Source of the DNA: Tolumonas sp008015085
GTDB taxonomy: Bacteria; Pseudomonadota; Gammaproteobacteria; Enterobacterales; Aeromonadaceae
Length of the DNA: 64,000 bases
Reading direction: 5' to 3'
NCBI GenBank assembly: GCA_029265125.1
Contig: JAJUJX010000001.1
Coordinates: forward strand, 1-64,000
The translations under genes were made by a program, and so were the position numbers. Shown piece by piece: positions 25,771 through 35,616 of the stretch; position 1 is the first letter of the stretch; each line of letters begins with the position of its first letter. The notes beneath the pieces are model-generated. The model ran no database searches and had not been told where the DNA came from. It was given only the letters and a program-made list of their open reading frames with translations.

Positions 25771-28700
25771 GTTGTTTCTCCGCAGTAGTCGGTGCGCGTA
25801 ATGAATGACGATGCTTACTGAAGTACTTCATTACCAGTACGAAGAAGCATGGTACATAAAAGATAGCAAGAACTGTGGCGGCGATCATCCCGCCAGTTAC
25901 ACCGGTTCCGATCGCATGGCGGCCACTGGCACCAGCACCGGAGCTGATCACCAGTGGCAATACGCCCAGAATGAACGCCAGAGAGGTCATCAGGATCGGG
26001 CGCAGACGCATACGAGATGCCTCAATTACGGCCTGACGCAGCCCCATCCCTTTATCAAACAACTCTTTGGCAAATTCCACAATCAGGATCGCGTTTTTAG
26101 CTGCCAGACCGATAGTGGTCAGCAACCCAACCTGGAAGAAGATATCGTTCGACAGGCCGCGCATGGTGGCAGCTGCGAGTGCGCCAAATATACCCAGCGG
26201 GACAATCAGCATGACAGAGAATGGAACGGTCCAGCTTTCATACAGCGCGGCCAGACACAGGAACACCACCAGTAATGAGATAGCGTACAGCGCGGGAGCC
26301 TGCTGACCCGATACCTGTTCCTGATAAGACATACCAGTCCATTCAAAACCAATACCTTCCGGCAGCTGGCTGATTAATCGGGCCATCGTTGCCATCGCGT
26401 CACCGGTGGTATAACCATCTGCTGCTTCACCGACAATCTCGATAGCAGATGACCCGTTATACCGTTCCAGTCGTGGAGAACCAAAGTCCCAGTGGCCTTC
26501 AGCAAACGCGGAGAATGGCACCATTTGCGACTGAGAGTTACGTACATACCACAGCTGCAGATGTTCCGGCTGCATACGGAATGGCGCATCGGCTTGTACG
26601 TACACTTTTTTCACTCGGCCACGGTCGATGAAGTCGTTAACATAGTTAGAACCCCAGGCCGTAGACAGAGTGCTGTTGATGTCGCTGACCGTCAGCCCCA
26701 GTGCCATCGCCTTTTCGTAGTCGATATTGATATTGTATTGTGGAGTGTCTTCCATCCCGTTTGGACGTACACGGGTCAGAGAGGGCTCTTTGGCAACCAT
26801 GCCCAACAGTTGATTACGGGCTGCGACCAGTTTTTCATGGCCGAGACCGCCACGATCCTGCAGATATAGGTCAAACCCGGTGGAGTTACCCAAAGCCGGT
26901 ATACTCGACATGTTGAAAGCAAAAATAGTGGCTTCTTTGATCTGCGAGAATGCTCCCATAGCGCGACCTATAATCGCACTGGCAGAGTCAGCCGCCGCTG
27001 TACGTTCACTCCAGTCTTTCATCTTCACGAACGCCAGCCCCATATTCTGGCCACTACCAGCAAAGCTGAAACCGGCAATGGTAAATACAGATTCCACGTT
27101 CTTTTTCTCTGCGGTATTGAAATAGTCAGAGACCTGATCCAACACCTTCAGGGTTCGTTCCTGCGTTGCTCCGGTTGGCAGTTGAACCATAGTCAGCGCT
27201 ATCCCCTGGTCTTCCTCCGGCAGGAAAGAAGTCGGCATCCGCATGAACAGCCAGGCCATTCCGGCCAGCAGAACGAAATAAATCACCAGCATCCGTCCAC
27301 TGCGGGTCAGTACACGACCCACCGCTGTGCGGTAACGGCGGCTGTTACGATCAAACATGCGATTGAACCAGCCGAAGAAACCGGTCTGAATGCCATGATC
27401 ACCTTTCGGAATAGGTTTTAAGATGGTGGCACACAGGGCTGGCGTTAAGATCAGTGCAACGATTACCGAGAGAGCCATCGCAGAAACGATAGTCAGTGAG
27501 AACTGACGGTAAATAGCACCGGTAGACCCACTGAAAAACGCCATTGGAATGAATACCGCAGACAAGACCAGCGCGATCCCGACCAGTGCACCGGTGATCT
27601 GATCCATCGACTTACGGGTTGCTTCGAGCGGCGATATGCCTTCTTCTGACATTACGCGTTCTACGTTTTCGACTACGACGATGGCATCATCCACTAGCAG
27701 ACCGATGGCGAGTACCAGCCCAAACATGGTCAGGGTGTTAATCGTGTAACCGAACGTTGACATAATGCCGAATGTACCCAGCAACACCACCGGAACGGCG
27801 ATTGTTGGGATCAACGTCGCGCGGAAGTTTTGCAGGAACAGATACATGATGAAGAACACCAGTATCACCGCTTCCACCAACGTCTGTGCTACCTCAGAAA
27901 TCGAAATTTTGACAAATGTCGTGGTATCGTACGGATAAACAACTTTCAGGCTGGCCGGAAAATATTTGGACAGTTCCGTCATCTTGGCTTTCACCAGATT
28001 AGCGGTATCCAGCGCATTCGCACCACTTGCAAGATTGATGGCAATCCCTGACGCCGGTTTGCCATTATATCGGCTGACAGAGTTATAACTTTCCGCGCCC
28101 AGCTCCACTCGAGCCACATCACGCAAGCGAACCTGTGAACCATTGGTGTTTACTTTCAGCAGAATATTTTTGAATGCATCAATACTAGTCAGACGTCCCT
28201 GACCGGTAATGGTGGCGTTGAATTGTTGTCCGGCAACGGCAGGTGCTGCGCCTAACTGGCCGACAGAAATTTGCGTATTCTGTGACGTAATGGCACTGGT
28301 CACATCGCTTGGGGTCAGGCTAAAACTGTTGAGCTTGTGCGGATCCAACCAGACACGCATCGCATACTGTGCCCCGAAAATCTGCACCGAGCCAACACCT
28401 TCCAGACGGCTGAGCGATTCTTTGATATTGGTAACCAGATAGTCACTGATATCCGCCTGATCCATACTGCCATCTTCAGAGATCAGACCCGCTACCAGCA
28501 GGAAGGATGAACTGGATTTTTCAACCGTCACGCCTTGATCCTGAACGGTTTGAGGTAGTGAACTTAATGCCTGTTGCACTTTGTTCTGCACCTGAACCTG
28601 TGCCGTATCGGCATTGGTGCCGGCGGTAAAATTCAGAGTGACGGTTACCTCACCGCTGGAGTCACTCTGTGAGGACATATACAGCAGATTATCGATACCG

Positions 28701-28909
28701 GTCATGTTCTGTTCCAGTACCTGTGTCACGCTGTCTTCCACAGTCTGAGCGGATGCACCCGGATAGCTGGCACTAATCCTCACAGACGGTGGTGCAATAG
28801 TCGGATACTGCTCAATCGGCAAAGAGTGAATTGCCAGCGCACCGGCGAGCATGATAACGATAGCGATTACCCACGCAAAAATCGGGCGATCAATAAAAAA
28901 TCTGGACAT
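25763..28909 (-). CDS. RND multidrug efflux transporter, AcrB/MexB type
   Basis: The 1048-residue hydrophobe/amphiphile efflux-1 transporter is the proton-driven inner membrane trimer of the pump. The start MSRFFIDRPIFAWVIAIVIMLAG and NxDG-free proton relay helix region LVLAIGLLVDDAIVVVENVERVM (with the adjacent Asp pair) are typical, as is the second-half GLLTTIGLAAKNAILIVEFAKEL. Substrates are probably drugs, dyes, detergents or bile salts; this is inferred from the family. It is the middle gene of the operon, 17 nt after the fusion protein gene. The specific symbol (acrB, mexB, adeJ) is not determinable. Confidence 0.95.
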   Translation of the reverse strand: MSRFFIDRPIFAWVIAIVIMLAGALAIHSLPIEQYPTIAPPSVRISASYPGASAQTVEDSVTQVLEQNMTGIDNLLYMSSQSDSSGEVTVTLNFTAGTNADTAQVQVQNKVQQALSSLPQTVQDQGVTVEKSSSSFLLVAGLISEDGSMDQADISDYLVTNIKESLSRLEGVGSVQIFGAQYAMRVWLDPHKLNSFSLTPSDVTSAITSQNTQISVGQLGAAPAVAGQQFNATITGQGRLTSIDAFKNILLKVNTNGSQVRLRDVARVELGAESYNSVSRYNGKPASGIAINLASGANALDTANLVKAKMTELSKYFPASLKVVYPYDTTTFVKISISEVAQTLVEAVILVFFIMYLFLQNFRATLIPTIAVPVVLLGTFGIMSTFGYTINTLTMFGLVLAIGLLVDDAIVVVENVERVMSEEGISPLEATRKSMDQITGALVGIALVLSAVFIPMAFFSGSTGAIYRQFSLTIVSAMALSVIVALILTPALCATILKPIPKGDHGIQTGFFGWFNRMFDRNSRRYRTAVGRVLTRSGRMLVIYFVLLAGMAWLFMRMPTSFLPEEDQGIALTMVQLPTGATQERTLKVLDQVSDYFNTAEKKNVESVFTIAGFSFAGSGQNMGLAFVKMKDWSERTAAADSASAIIGRAMGAFSQIKEATIFAFNMSSIPALGNSTGFDLYLQDRGGLGHEKLVAARNQLLGMVAKEPSLTRVRPNGMEDTPQYNINIDYEKAMALGLTVSDINSTLSTAWGSNYVNDFIDRGRVKKVYVQADAPFRMQPEHLQLWYVRNSQSQMVPFSAFAEGHWDFGSPRLERYNGSSAIEIVGEAADGYTTGDAMATMARLISQLPEGIGFEWTGMSYQEQVSGQQAPALYAISLLVVFLCLAALYESWTVPFSVMLIVPLGIFGALAAATMRGLSNDIFFQVGLLTTIGLAAKNAILIVEFAKELFDKGMGLRQAVIEASRMRLRPILMTSLAFILGVLPLVISSGAGASGRHAIGTGVTGGMIAATVLAIFYVPCFFVLVMKYFSKHRHSLRAPTTAEKQHD

Positions 28910-28926
28910 AACGACTCCGCAGATAA

Positions 28927-30123
28927 TTACTGTTTAGCAGTCTGATCAGCACCAGACAGTGATGCAACATCGACTACCTTGGCAGTGACTTTCATACCTG
29001 CCTGCACTTTTTGTGTACCATTGACCAGAACACGATCGCCGGCTTTCAGACCGTCTTTGACCAACCAGTTATTGTTAATGCTGCGCACGGTTTCAAAACT
29101 CTTCTGCTCAACTTGCCCCTGATCATTCACAATCAACACGGTTGCATTACCTTTCGGGTCATGGCTGACTGCCAGCTGCGGAACCAGCAACGCTTCTTTC
29201 AGATTCGCTTCGCCCAGTTCAGCTCGGACGAACATGCCCGGCAGCAGCTGTTGTTCTTTATTGGCAAAAATAGCACGCACAGTCACACTGCCGGTGCCTT
29301 CATCGACGGTCACATCAGAAAATTGCAGTTTGCCGTTTTCTGAGTAGTAAGAACCATCATCCAGCAGCAGCTTCACTTTGGCTTCCTGCGGACCGGCTTT
29401 TTCCAGTTGACCTTCCGCCAGTGCTTTTTTCAGTTTCAGTAATTCGCCACTGGACTGGCTGACGTCGACGTACAGCGGGTTCAGTTGCTGAATGGTCGTC
29501 AGCGCAGTAGTTTGCTGCGCGGTGACCAGTGCGCCTTCGGTGACCGCGGATTTACCAATTCGTCCGGAAATCGGTGCTCTGACTTTGGTGTAATCCAGAT
29601 TAATTTTTGCGGTATCAACGGCTGCTTTGGCCGATGCCACATCAGCTACTGTCTGCTTCCAGCTGGCTTCAGCATCATCGTAATCCTGCTGGCTGACCCC
29701 TCTGGTTTTGATCAGGCTGCGATAACGTTCGGCTTTGATTCGTGCAATTGATTCTGATGCTTTGGCTCGCTCCCAGGTCGCTTTGGCGCTGGCTAGGCTG
29801 GCTTCATAAGTCGCCGGATCGATTTGATAGAGGGTTTGTCCTGCTTTGACATCACTGCCTTCACGGAACAGGCGCTTGATGACGATCCCGCCCACCTGAG
29901 GACGAACTTCTGCAACCCGGTAAGCACTGGTGCGGCCTGGTAACTGAGTGTGCAGTGTGAGTTCCTGAGCTTTTAGCGTGATCACATTGACTTCAGGCGC
30001 AGCCATAGCAGCTGAAGCCTGAGTTTGATCTGCCGAGGGATTGCAGCCAGCCAGCAGTAAGGTTGTGGTTAGTAATGCAATAGATGTGGTGCGGAATATG
30101 GTTGCATGGTGCAGCATGTTCAC
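28927..30123 (-). CDS. RND efflux periplasmic adaptor (membrane fusion) lipoprotein, AcrA/MexA type
   Basis: The 398-residue adaptor bridges the pump to the outer membrane channel. A lipobox (LLLAGCNPSADQ, Cys about residue 27) anchors it to the inner membrane. The lipoyl-like halves, helical hairpin (ASLASAKATWERAKASESIARIKAE in part) and beta-barrel (GQTLYQIDPATYEA, KVRAPISGRIGKS, LLPGMFVRAEL) are in the normal order. It is first in the operon and divergent from a TetR regulator across 209 nt, which probably holds the regulated promoter. Confidence 0.94.
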   Translation of the reverse strand: MNMLHHATIFRTTSIALLTTTLLLAGCNPSADQTQASAAMAAPEVNVITLKAQELTLHTQLPGRTSAYRVAEVRPQVGGIVIKRLFREGSDVKAGQTLYQIDPATYEASLASAKATWERAKASESIARIKAERYRSLIKTRGVSQQDYDDAEASWKQTVADVASAKAAVDTAKINLDYTKVRAPISGRIGKSAVTEGALVTAQQTTALTTIQQLNPLYVDVSQSSGELLKLKKALAEGQLEKAGPQEAKVKLLLDDGSYYSENGKLQFSDVTVDEGTGSVTVRAIFANKEQQLLPGMFVRAELGEANLKEALLVPQLAVSHDPKGNATVLIVNDQGQVEQKSFETVRSINNNWLVKDGLKAGDRVLVNGTQKVQAGMKVTAKVVDVASLSGADQTAKQ

Positions 30124-30228
30124 CTCAGAGATTTATAATGGCTATTTGACGTTGGATCACTATCTGAACAGAAAATTGTCACAGAACTTTGACTTACAAG
30201 AAAATTTGCGCCAAGTTTTGTAAAAAAT

Positions 30229-30261
30229 TGAACGTTCATTCTATTTAGATTGCTCATTCTA
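30229..30261. promoter_or_regulatory. Candidate operator between the efflux operon and its TetR gene
   Basis: TGAACGTTCA (30229-30238) is a perfect 10-bp palindrome. A related pair GTTCATTCTA (30234-30243) and GCTCATTCTA (30252-30261) repeats directly with an 18-bp period. The palindrome is a plausible TetR-family site in the divergent promoter region, but no specific consensus is claimed. Confidence 0.4.
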
Positions 30262-30332
30262 GATTAGAATTTTTACTGTATCAATCAGGGACAGGGTAAA
30301 ATCCCCCCCCCTTTCTATTTGCGGACTATGCT

Positions 30333-30941
30333 ATGAGCGAAAACACAGGGACTCCACCGGAATCAGAACGCGCTGTATTACGCAGAAATCAAGTGCTGGA
30401 TGCTGCGGCCATCTGTTTTCGTAATCATGGATTTCATGGCGCCAGTATGGCTCAAATCTCTAAAACGGCAGGAATGAGTCCGGGTCATATCTATCATTAT
30501 TTTGATAGTAAAGAAGCGATTATCGCTGCAATTGTAGAACGGGATCTGGACAAGTGTCTGGAGTGGACGAAAGTTTTCTCCAATTCAGACAACATCATGC
30601 AAACCATGATTGATGGCGTGGATCAAGGGGTGGAAGAAAACACCTCCCGCGACAATGCGGCACTGATGGCTGAGATCATGGCGGAATCAGCCAGAAATCC
30701 ACAGATTGCAGAAACGGTGCAGCAGGCGCATAAAGTAGCCATTTCCCGGTTAATGGAATTGTTAGCCAAAGAGCAGCAGCAGCGGCAGGGCGTGTCGTCG
30801 CATGATGTTGCTGTTAAAGCTGAATTGATGGGGGCTATGTTTGATGGTCTGCTGCTTACATCTATTCGTAACCCGGTATTAGATAAAGCAGCAGTGACAC
30901 AGTTGATGCGTCAGACCATCCAGTTTTTATTGACACTCTGA
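30333..30941 (+). CDS. TetR-family transcriptional regulator, divergent from RND efflux operon
   Basis: The 202-residue protein has an N-terminal TetR helix-turn-helix (about 20-65: VLDAAAICFRNHGFHGASMAQISKTAGMSPGHIYHYFDSKEAI in three parts) and an all-helical ligand domain. Such divergent TetR genes usually repress the adjacent pump and respond to a pump substrate. GCGGA precedes ATG at 30333; a nearby out-of-frame ATG and a run of nine C lie upstream. Its 3' end overlaps the convergent GGDEF/EAL gene by 15 nt. Confidence 0.9.
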   Translation: MSENTGTPPESERAVLRRNQVLDAAAICFRNHGFHGASMAQISKTAGMSPGHIYHYFDSKEAIIAAIVERDLDKCLEWTKVFSNSDNIMQTMIDGVDQGVEENTSRDNAALMAEIMAESARNPQIAETVQQAHKVAISRLMELLAKEQQQRQGVSSHDVAVKAELMGAMFDGLLLTSIRNPVLDKAAVTQLMRQTIQFLLTL

Positions 30942-33900
30942 CAGTTCGAGTTCTTTACTGAAGCAGATCTGTTGTGGTTGATGTTGTTGCTGCAGCATTT
31001 GTGCGAACTCATCTGCCGGCAGTGGAGGGCAACACAGATACCCCTGATAATAATCACAACCTTGTTGTTCCAGGAAGTCGAGCTGTTCTCTGGTTTCTAC
31101 ACCTTCGGCTAACACAGTGAGCCGCAGAGAATGCCCCATGGCAACGATAGTGGCTGCAATTTCCATGTCGTCCCGTTCATGCGGAATATCTTCCACAAAG
31201 CGCTTATCGATTTTCAGTACATCCAGCGGGAACTGCTTGAGGTAAGCCAGCGATGAGTAGCCGGTACCAAAGTCGTCGATAGCGATCCGGATCCCTTGCT
31301 GCCGCAGACCTTGCAGGATCTTGACTGCTTCTTCCTGCTGTTCCATCAACGCACTTTCGGTGAGCTCAAGTTCCAGATGCTGCGCAGGGAAACCGGTATT
31401 GTGTAAAATAGAACCGATCAGCTGCTGGACATCGCCGTGATGCAGTTGCAGAGGCGATAAATTGACGGCCAGATTGATCTCCGGCAAATGTTTATCCAGC
31501 CATTCACGGCCCTGTCGGCATGTCTCGAATAGAGCCCATTCACCAATGTTCTGAATCAGTCCCGTCTCTTCTGCTACAGAAATAAACTCGGATGGTGGGA
31601 TCAGGCCCAGCTCCGGGTCATCCCAGCGCAGCAATGCTTCTGCACCAATGATCTGGTTCGTGCTGATAGAGATCTGTGGCTGATAGAACATTTTGAATTC
31701 CTGGCCGGCAATCGCCCGATGCAGACGCTGTTCCAGTTCCAGACGTGCTTTAGCCTTGAGGTATAACTCTTCTGAGAAATAACGATAACCGTCGCGGCCA
31801 TCATGTTTTGCCCGGTACATGGCTGTATCGGCCTGTTGCATCAGTTCCTCAGCCGTATGACCATGTTCAGGATACAGGCTGATACCAATACTGGTTCCTA
31901 TCATGACTTCCCGCTCATTTGACAGTGCAAATGGCTGGTGAAGGGCGTGAATAATTTTTTCAGCCAGCAGTGAAACATCATCCAGCGACGGGTTATTTTG
32001 CAGTAATACCGTAAATTCGTCACCGCCTAACCGGCAGACAACATCACTTGCCCGCAGCTGATTGCGCAGGCGGGCGGCTACCTGATGCAGTAATTCATCA
32101 CCATAATGATGCCCAAAACTGTCGTTTACGTTTTTGAAGTGATCCAGATCCAGCATCAACAGTGCAACGCGGGTATCGTTCTGGATCGCATTACTCAGAA
32201 TAGATCCCAGTTTTCTGCTCAGCATGGCCCGGTTTGGCAATCCGGTCAGCGGATCATGCAGTGCCATATGTTCGAGCCGGGCTTCAGAATCTTTTAACTG
32301 ACTGATGTCGGTATAAATACTGATGTAATAGAGTAGCTCCCCGTTACTGTCGCAGACCGGGTTGATACTGGACATCATCGGCAGCATTTCACCGTTTTGT
32401 TTACGGTTCCATAATTCCCCGCGCCAGAAGCCCTGCGCTTCCAGTGCGGTCATCATATTCTGATAAAATCCGCTGTCATGTTTGCCGGAGCGGAAGATCC
32501 GTGGCAACTGACCGATCAACTCCTCTTCCTTATAGCCGAACAGGTCAATTAATGCGCTGTTTACTTTGATGATTTTCCGTTCTGCATCCGTGATCATGAT
32601 CCCTTCACGGGTACTCTCAAACACGATGGCTGCCTGCTGGAGCTGCAGTTCATCATTCTTCTGCTGGGTAATATCGGTCATTACACCGGTAAATCGCTGC
32701 GGTTTACCTTTACGATCAAATGAGGTCGTGACGTGGTTTTCTACCCACAGATATTGTCCGTCTGCTGTTCTGATCCGGCATTCCTGCACATATTCCCGCT
32801 TACGGGTTTCAATATGATGGATCACTTCTGCCCACACTCGCTGCAAGTCTTCCGGGTGCAGCAAATCACTCATGGTCAGCTTACCGCTGATGAAATCCTC
32901 GGCTTTATAACCCCAGCGTTGCACGTTGCTGGATACATACTCCATTTTCCAGCTGGAGTTTGGTTGCCAGCGGAACAGAATGGTCGGGCTGGCATCAATT
33001 ACTTCGCCCGCATTTTGTAATGCCGCGAGAGCGGTAGCCCGCTCTTTGGCTTGTCGCAACATATCGAGTGCATAGGTCACGTCCATGACCATGTCGTTCA
33101 GAGTTGCTAACACCTCCGGTGAAAAGAAGTCCGGGGCATCGGCATAGAGATTCAGTGCACCGATGACGCGGTTATTTTCCCGGATAACAAAATAGCCGGC
33201 AGACTGGAAACCGGCGAATCTGGCTGCCTCATGAAACGGGCGGACGGATTCATCAGTCAGGAAATGATTCAGAATCAGATGAGTATTGTTGGCAATCGCC
33301 CGATCCGTTGGAATAAGCACGCGTGGCTCACAGCCAGTGTTGATGCGAACTTGGTGGCGGTATTCATCGACAAACTTCAGAAAGCCATTATCGCGACCAT
33401 AACTGGCCACGTTCGGACCATCATCGTATTCCGGTAGGCTGACCCAGGCGAAGACAAAACCGCCATTTTGGACGGCGATACGGCAGATATTCTGCAACAA
33501 CGCCAGTGGGTCCTGACTCCGGACAATGGCCTGATTAGTCTGGGATAACATGTCATAGAGATTATTCTGGCGAATAAGGCGAAGCTCACTGTTTTTTCGC
33601 GCAGAGATATCTTCAATAACGTTGATGGCACAATCAATCGTTCCATCCGGCCGGCGGACACAGCGGGTGTCGATCAGGGCATATAAGATTGATCCATCCA
33701 TCCGGACGAAGCGTTTTTCACGGCGATAGCCTTGTGTTTCACCGGATTGCATTCGGGCCCATTCCCGGATATCCGCATCTCTGTCATCCGGATGTGTCAG
33801 CGCTAACAAGCTGAGTTCTGATAGTTCATCGCGTGATATGCCGAATAGTGTGACCAGATGATCATTAAAGCGTAACCAGCGGCCGTGAGGATTGCTGGTA

Positions 33901-34223
33901 ATAGCCATGCCCAGCAGAGGTAAATCAAAAAAATGGTGCAGCAGGCGATCTCTTTCGGCCACGCAATTTGCCATATCCTGCTGGTGCTGGAGATATTGCT
34001 GACGCCAGACAAGCAAGAAGAAAATGCTGACAGTTAACCCGGTAATAAATGTGGTCAGTGTTACCCAGAATGTGATGGCATCAACAGGCAGTATGCTGTC
34101 AGGAGAGGCGACAGATGCAAAGCGATGGCTGGAGAAGTAGAACCATGCCACCGACAAAACCGTATAAAACAGCATGATCCGGGTTGCTGAACGCAACGGG
34201 ATCTTTGCGGCAATGCTACTCAT
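30927..34223 (-). CDS. Membrane PAS/GAF sensor with GGDEF and EAL domains
   Basis: The 1098-residue protein has two N-terminal membrane helices (about 15-33 and 50-74), PAS (about 90-210, HDPDD-type region), GAF-like (about 230-390), two further PAS domains (about 405-650), then GGDEF (about 660-820) and EAL (about 835-1085). The cyclase motif GGDEF is intact, with the inhibitory RxxD site (RASD) exactly five residues upstream. The EAL motif (GAEALLRW) and DDFGTGYSSL are also intact. It could therefore make and degrade cyclic di-GMP; net activity is unknown. It lies downstream of gspN, but about 138 nt and no clear terminator separate them. Confidence 0.92.
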   Translation of the reverse strand: MSSIAAKIPLRSATRIMLFYTVLSVAWFYFSSHRFASVASPDSILPVDAITFWVTLTTFITGLTVSIFFLLVWRQQYLQHQQDMANCVAERDRLLHHFFDLPLLGMAITSNPHGRWLRFNDHLVTLFGISRDELSELSLLALTHPDDRDADIREWARMQSGETQGYRREKRFVRMDGSILYALIDTRCVRRPDGTIDCAINVIEDISARKNSELRLIRQNNLYDMLSQTNQAIVRSQDPLALLQNICRIAVQNGGFVFAWVSLPEYDDGPNVASYGRDNGFLKFVDEYRHQVRINTGCEPRVLIPTDRAIANNTHLILNHFLTDESVRPFHEAARFAGFQSAGYFVIRENNRVIGALNLYADAPDFFSPEVLATLNDMVMDVTYALDMLRQAKERATALAALQNAGEVIDASPTILFRWQPNSSWKMEYVSSNVQRWGYKAEDFISGKLTMSDLLHPEDLQRVWAEVIHHIETRKREYVQECRIRTADGQYLWVENHVTTSFDRKGKPQRFTGVMTDITQQKNDELQLQQAAIVFESTREGIMITDAERKIIKVNSALIDLFGYKEEELIGQLPRIFRSGKHDSGFYQNMMTALEAQGFWRGELWNRKQNGEMLPMMSSINPVCDSNGELLYYISIYTDISQLKDSEARLEHMALHDPLTGLPNRAMLSRKLGSILSNAIQNDTRVALLMLDLDHFKNVNDSFGHHYGDELLHQVAARLRNQLRASDVVCRLGGDEFTVLLQNNPSLDDVSLLAEKIIHALHQPFALSNEREVMIGTSIGISLYPEHGHTAEELMQQADTAMYRAKHDGRDGYRYFSEELYLKAKARLELEQRLHRAIAGQEFKMFYQPQISISTNQIIGAEALLRWDDPELGLIPPSEFISVAEETGLIQNIGEWALFETCRQGREWLDKHLPEINLAVNLSPLQLHHGDVQQLIGSILHNTGFPAQHLELELTESALMEQQEEAVKILQGLRQQGIRIAIDDFGTGYSSLAYLKQFPLDVLKIDKRFVEDIPHERDDMEIAATIVAMGHSLRLTVLAEGVETREQLDFLEQQGCDYYQGYLCCPPLPADEFAQMLQQQHQPQQICFSKELELSECQ

Positions 34224-34361
34224 GATGATAATACCATCCTTGCTCTCTTAAATTTCTTATAATCGTTTGTGAAACGCTGCGTGCGACATAATACCTGTTT
34301 TTGCTCAGACTAAACGCGACCTGCTCCAATTTTTAAATAGCCAGCTGACAAATATTTCAGG

Positions 34362-35150
34362 TCAGTACCAGCGGCCATCATTTTTTATCCGTATTCTGCC
34401 GAGGTCATCTTTGGTACCGAGCCATTCCAGTGATGCCCGGATGTCGTCTGACAGCTCACCACCCGGTGTCAGGGTCGTCTGTAACTGATAAGTGCCTGCT
34501 GAATTTAAACGCAACGTCAACTGACTTTGCAGCGCCGCAGATTGCTGGTTTGCATTCAGTTCTAATGTGTCATGCCGAGGGCAATGCAGAGAGGCATGTA
34601 CTGAATTCAGTGGCAGTTCTCCGGCCGGTGTTTGCAGGCTGGCCGACTGCCACTCGGCCTTGGCATCAGCTAATGCCAGGCATTGTGCTGTATCAAAACG
34701 CAGCTGGCCGATATTCAGGTGTAAGGTGCCTTCAACTTGAGCTGGCAGCGGATAAGGCAGTTGCTGCTGTAACGCCGTGGCGGGTATGCTTAGAGCTAAC
34801 TCATTGATCTGCCATGAGCCACGCCAGCCAATATCTGCATTTGCCACCAGCGTGTCAGGATCGTGTATGCTCACCGCAACAGAAGGCATTCCCAACCATA
34901 AACGGCTGAAAAGGATATTCCAGTGTACCTGACGCAGTGACAGGTCTTGCCAGTGTAATTCGCCGATTTCACCTTGCCAGAGCGTACCGCGAATGTTCAT
35001 CAGGCTGATACTTTGAGGTAGCGGAAGCTGTGTTAACACAAGGCTGGCCGGCAGCGTTACAAGCAGAAAAAACAGATAGCTGAGCAGAAACAGCAAGATA
35101 GCCTTCCGCCGACAACGTCGTTTCGGGACAGACATACTGTTATTCACCAT
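34362..35150 (-). CDS. gspN: Type II secretion system protein GspN
   Basis: The 262-residue protein has one N-terminal membrane helix (about 19-42) and a long beta-rich periplasmic region with the family pattern LPQSISLMNIRGTLWQGE. GspN is an accessory component present in some clusters and its role is unclear. It overlaps gspM by 11 nt and is the last gene of the operon. An internal Met6 start (MSVPKRRCRR) is possible. Confidence 0.88.
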   Translation of the reverse strand: MVNNSMSVPKRRCRRKAILLFLLSYLFFLLVTLPASLVLTQLPLPQSISLMNIRGTLWQGEIGELHWQDLSLRQVHWNILFSRLWLGMPSVAVSIHDPDTLVANADIGWRGSWQINELALSIPATALQQQLPYPLPAQVEGTLHLNIGQLRFDTAQCLALADAKAEWQSASLQTPAGELPLNSVHASLHCPRHDTLELNANQQSAALQSQLTLRLNSAGTYQLQTTLTPGGELSDDIRASLEWLGTKDDLGRIRIKNDGRWY

Positions 35151-35616
35151 CTCTGCCTAACAGCAGACGTTTGATCTGCACATTGCCGGCGGTATCTGTC
35201 GGTTGTAGTTCAATTTGCCGCACGGTGATGCCATAGCGTTGCTCCAGCATATCCAGCCAGCTTAATAGTTTCGCAAAACTGAGACTGTCGAGCTCAACCT
35301 GTGTGGTATCGCCCTGAGGTTGTACCCGCTTTAACATGATCTGATAGTGCTGGCTGCTGACTGAAAGTGCACTCGCTATATCAGTGTGCAGTTCTTTTGC
35401 CGGAGCGACCTGTTTCATTTTTTGCACTAATGGAGCTTGCTGATGCATCCAGTCTAACTGCTGCTGTAGTTGTTGCACCTGTTCCCGGCTGGTTTGCAGA
35501 TGCTGCTGTAGTGGTGACCAGATGCTGTGATACAGCGAAATGAGCAGCAACGCCAGTCCGCCGGAGAGCACGAGCCGGCGTTCACGCAGGGTCAGATTGT
35601 TCCACCACTGTTTCAT
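35140..35616 (-). CDS. gspM: Type II secretion system protein GspM
   Basis: The 158-residue inner membrane assembly platform protein has a short cytoplasmic head, one helix (about 14-31) and a coiled coil (about 33-65) leading to a ferredoxin-like periplasmic domain. Partner is GspL. The ATG overlaps the gspL stop by 4 nt. Confidence 0.9.
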   Translation of the reverse strand: MKQWWNNLTLRERRLVLSGGLALLLISLYHSIWSPLQQHLQTSREQVQQLQQQLDWMHQQAPLVQKMKQVAPAKELHTDIASALSVSSQHYQIMLKRVQPQGDTTQVELDSLSFAKLLSWLDMLEQRYGITVRQIELQPTDTAGNVQIKRLLLGRDGE

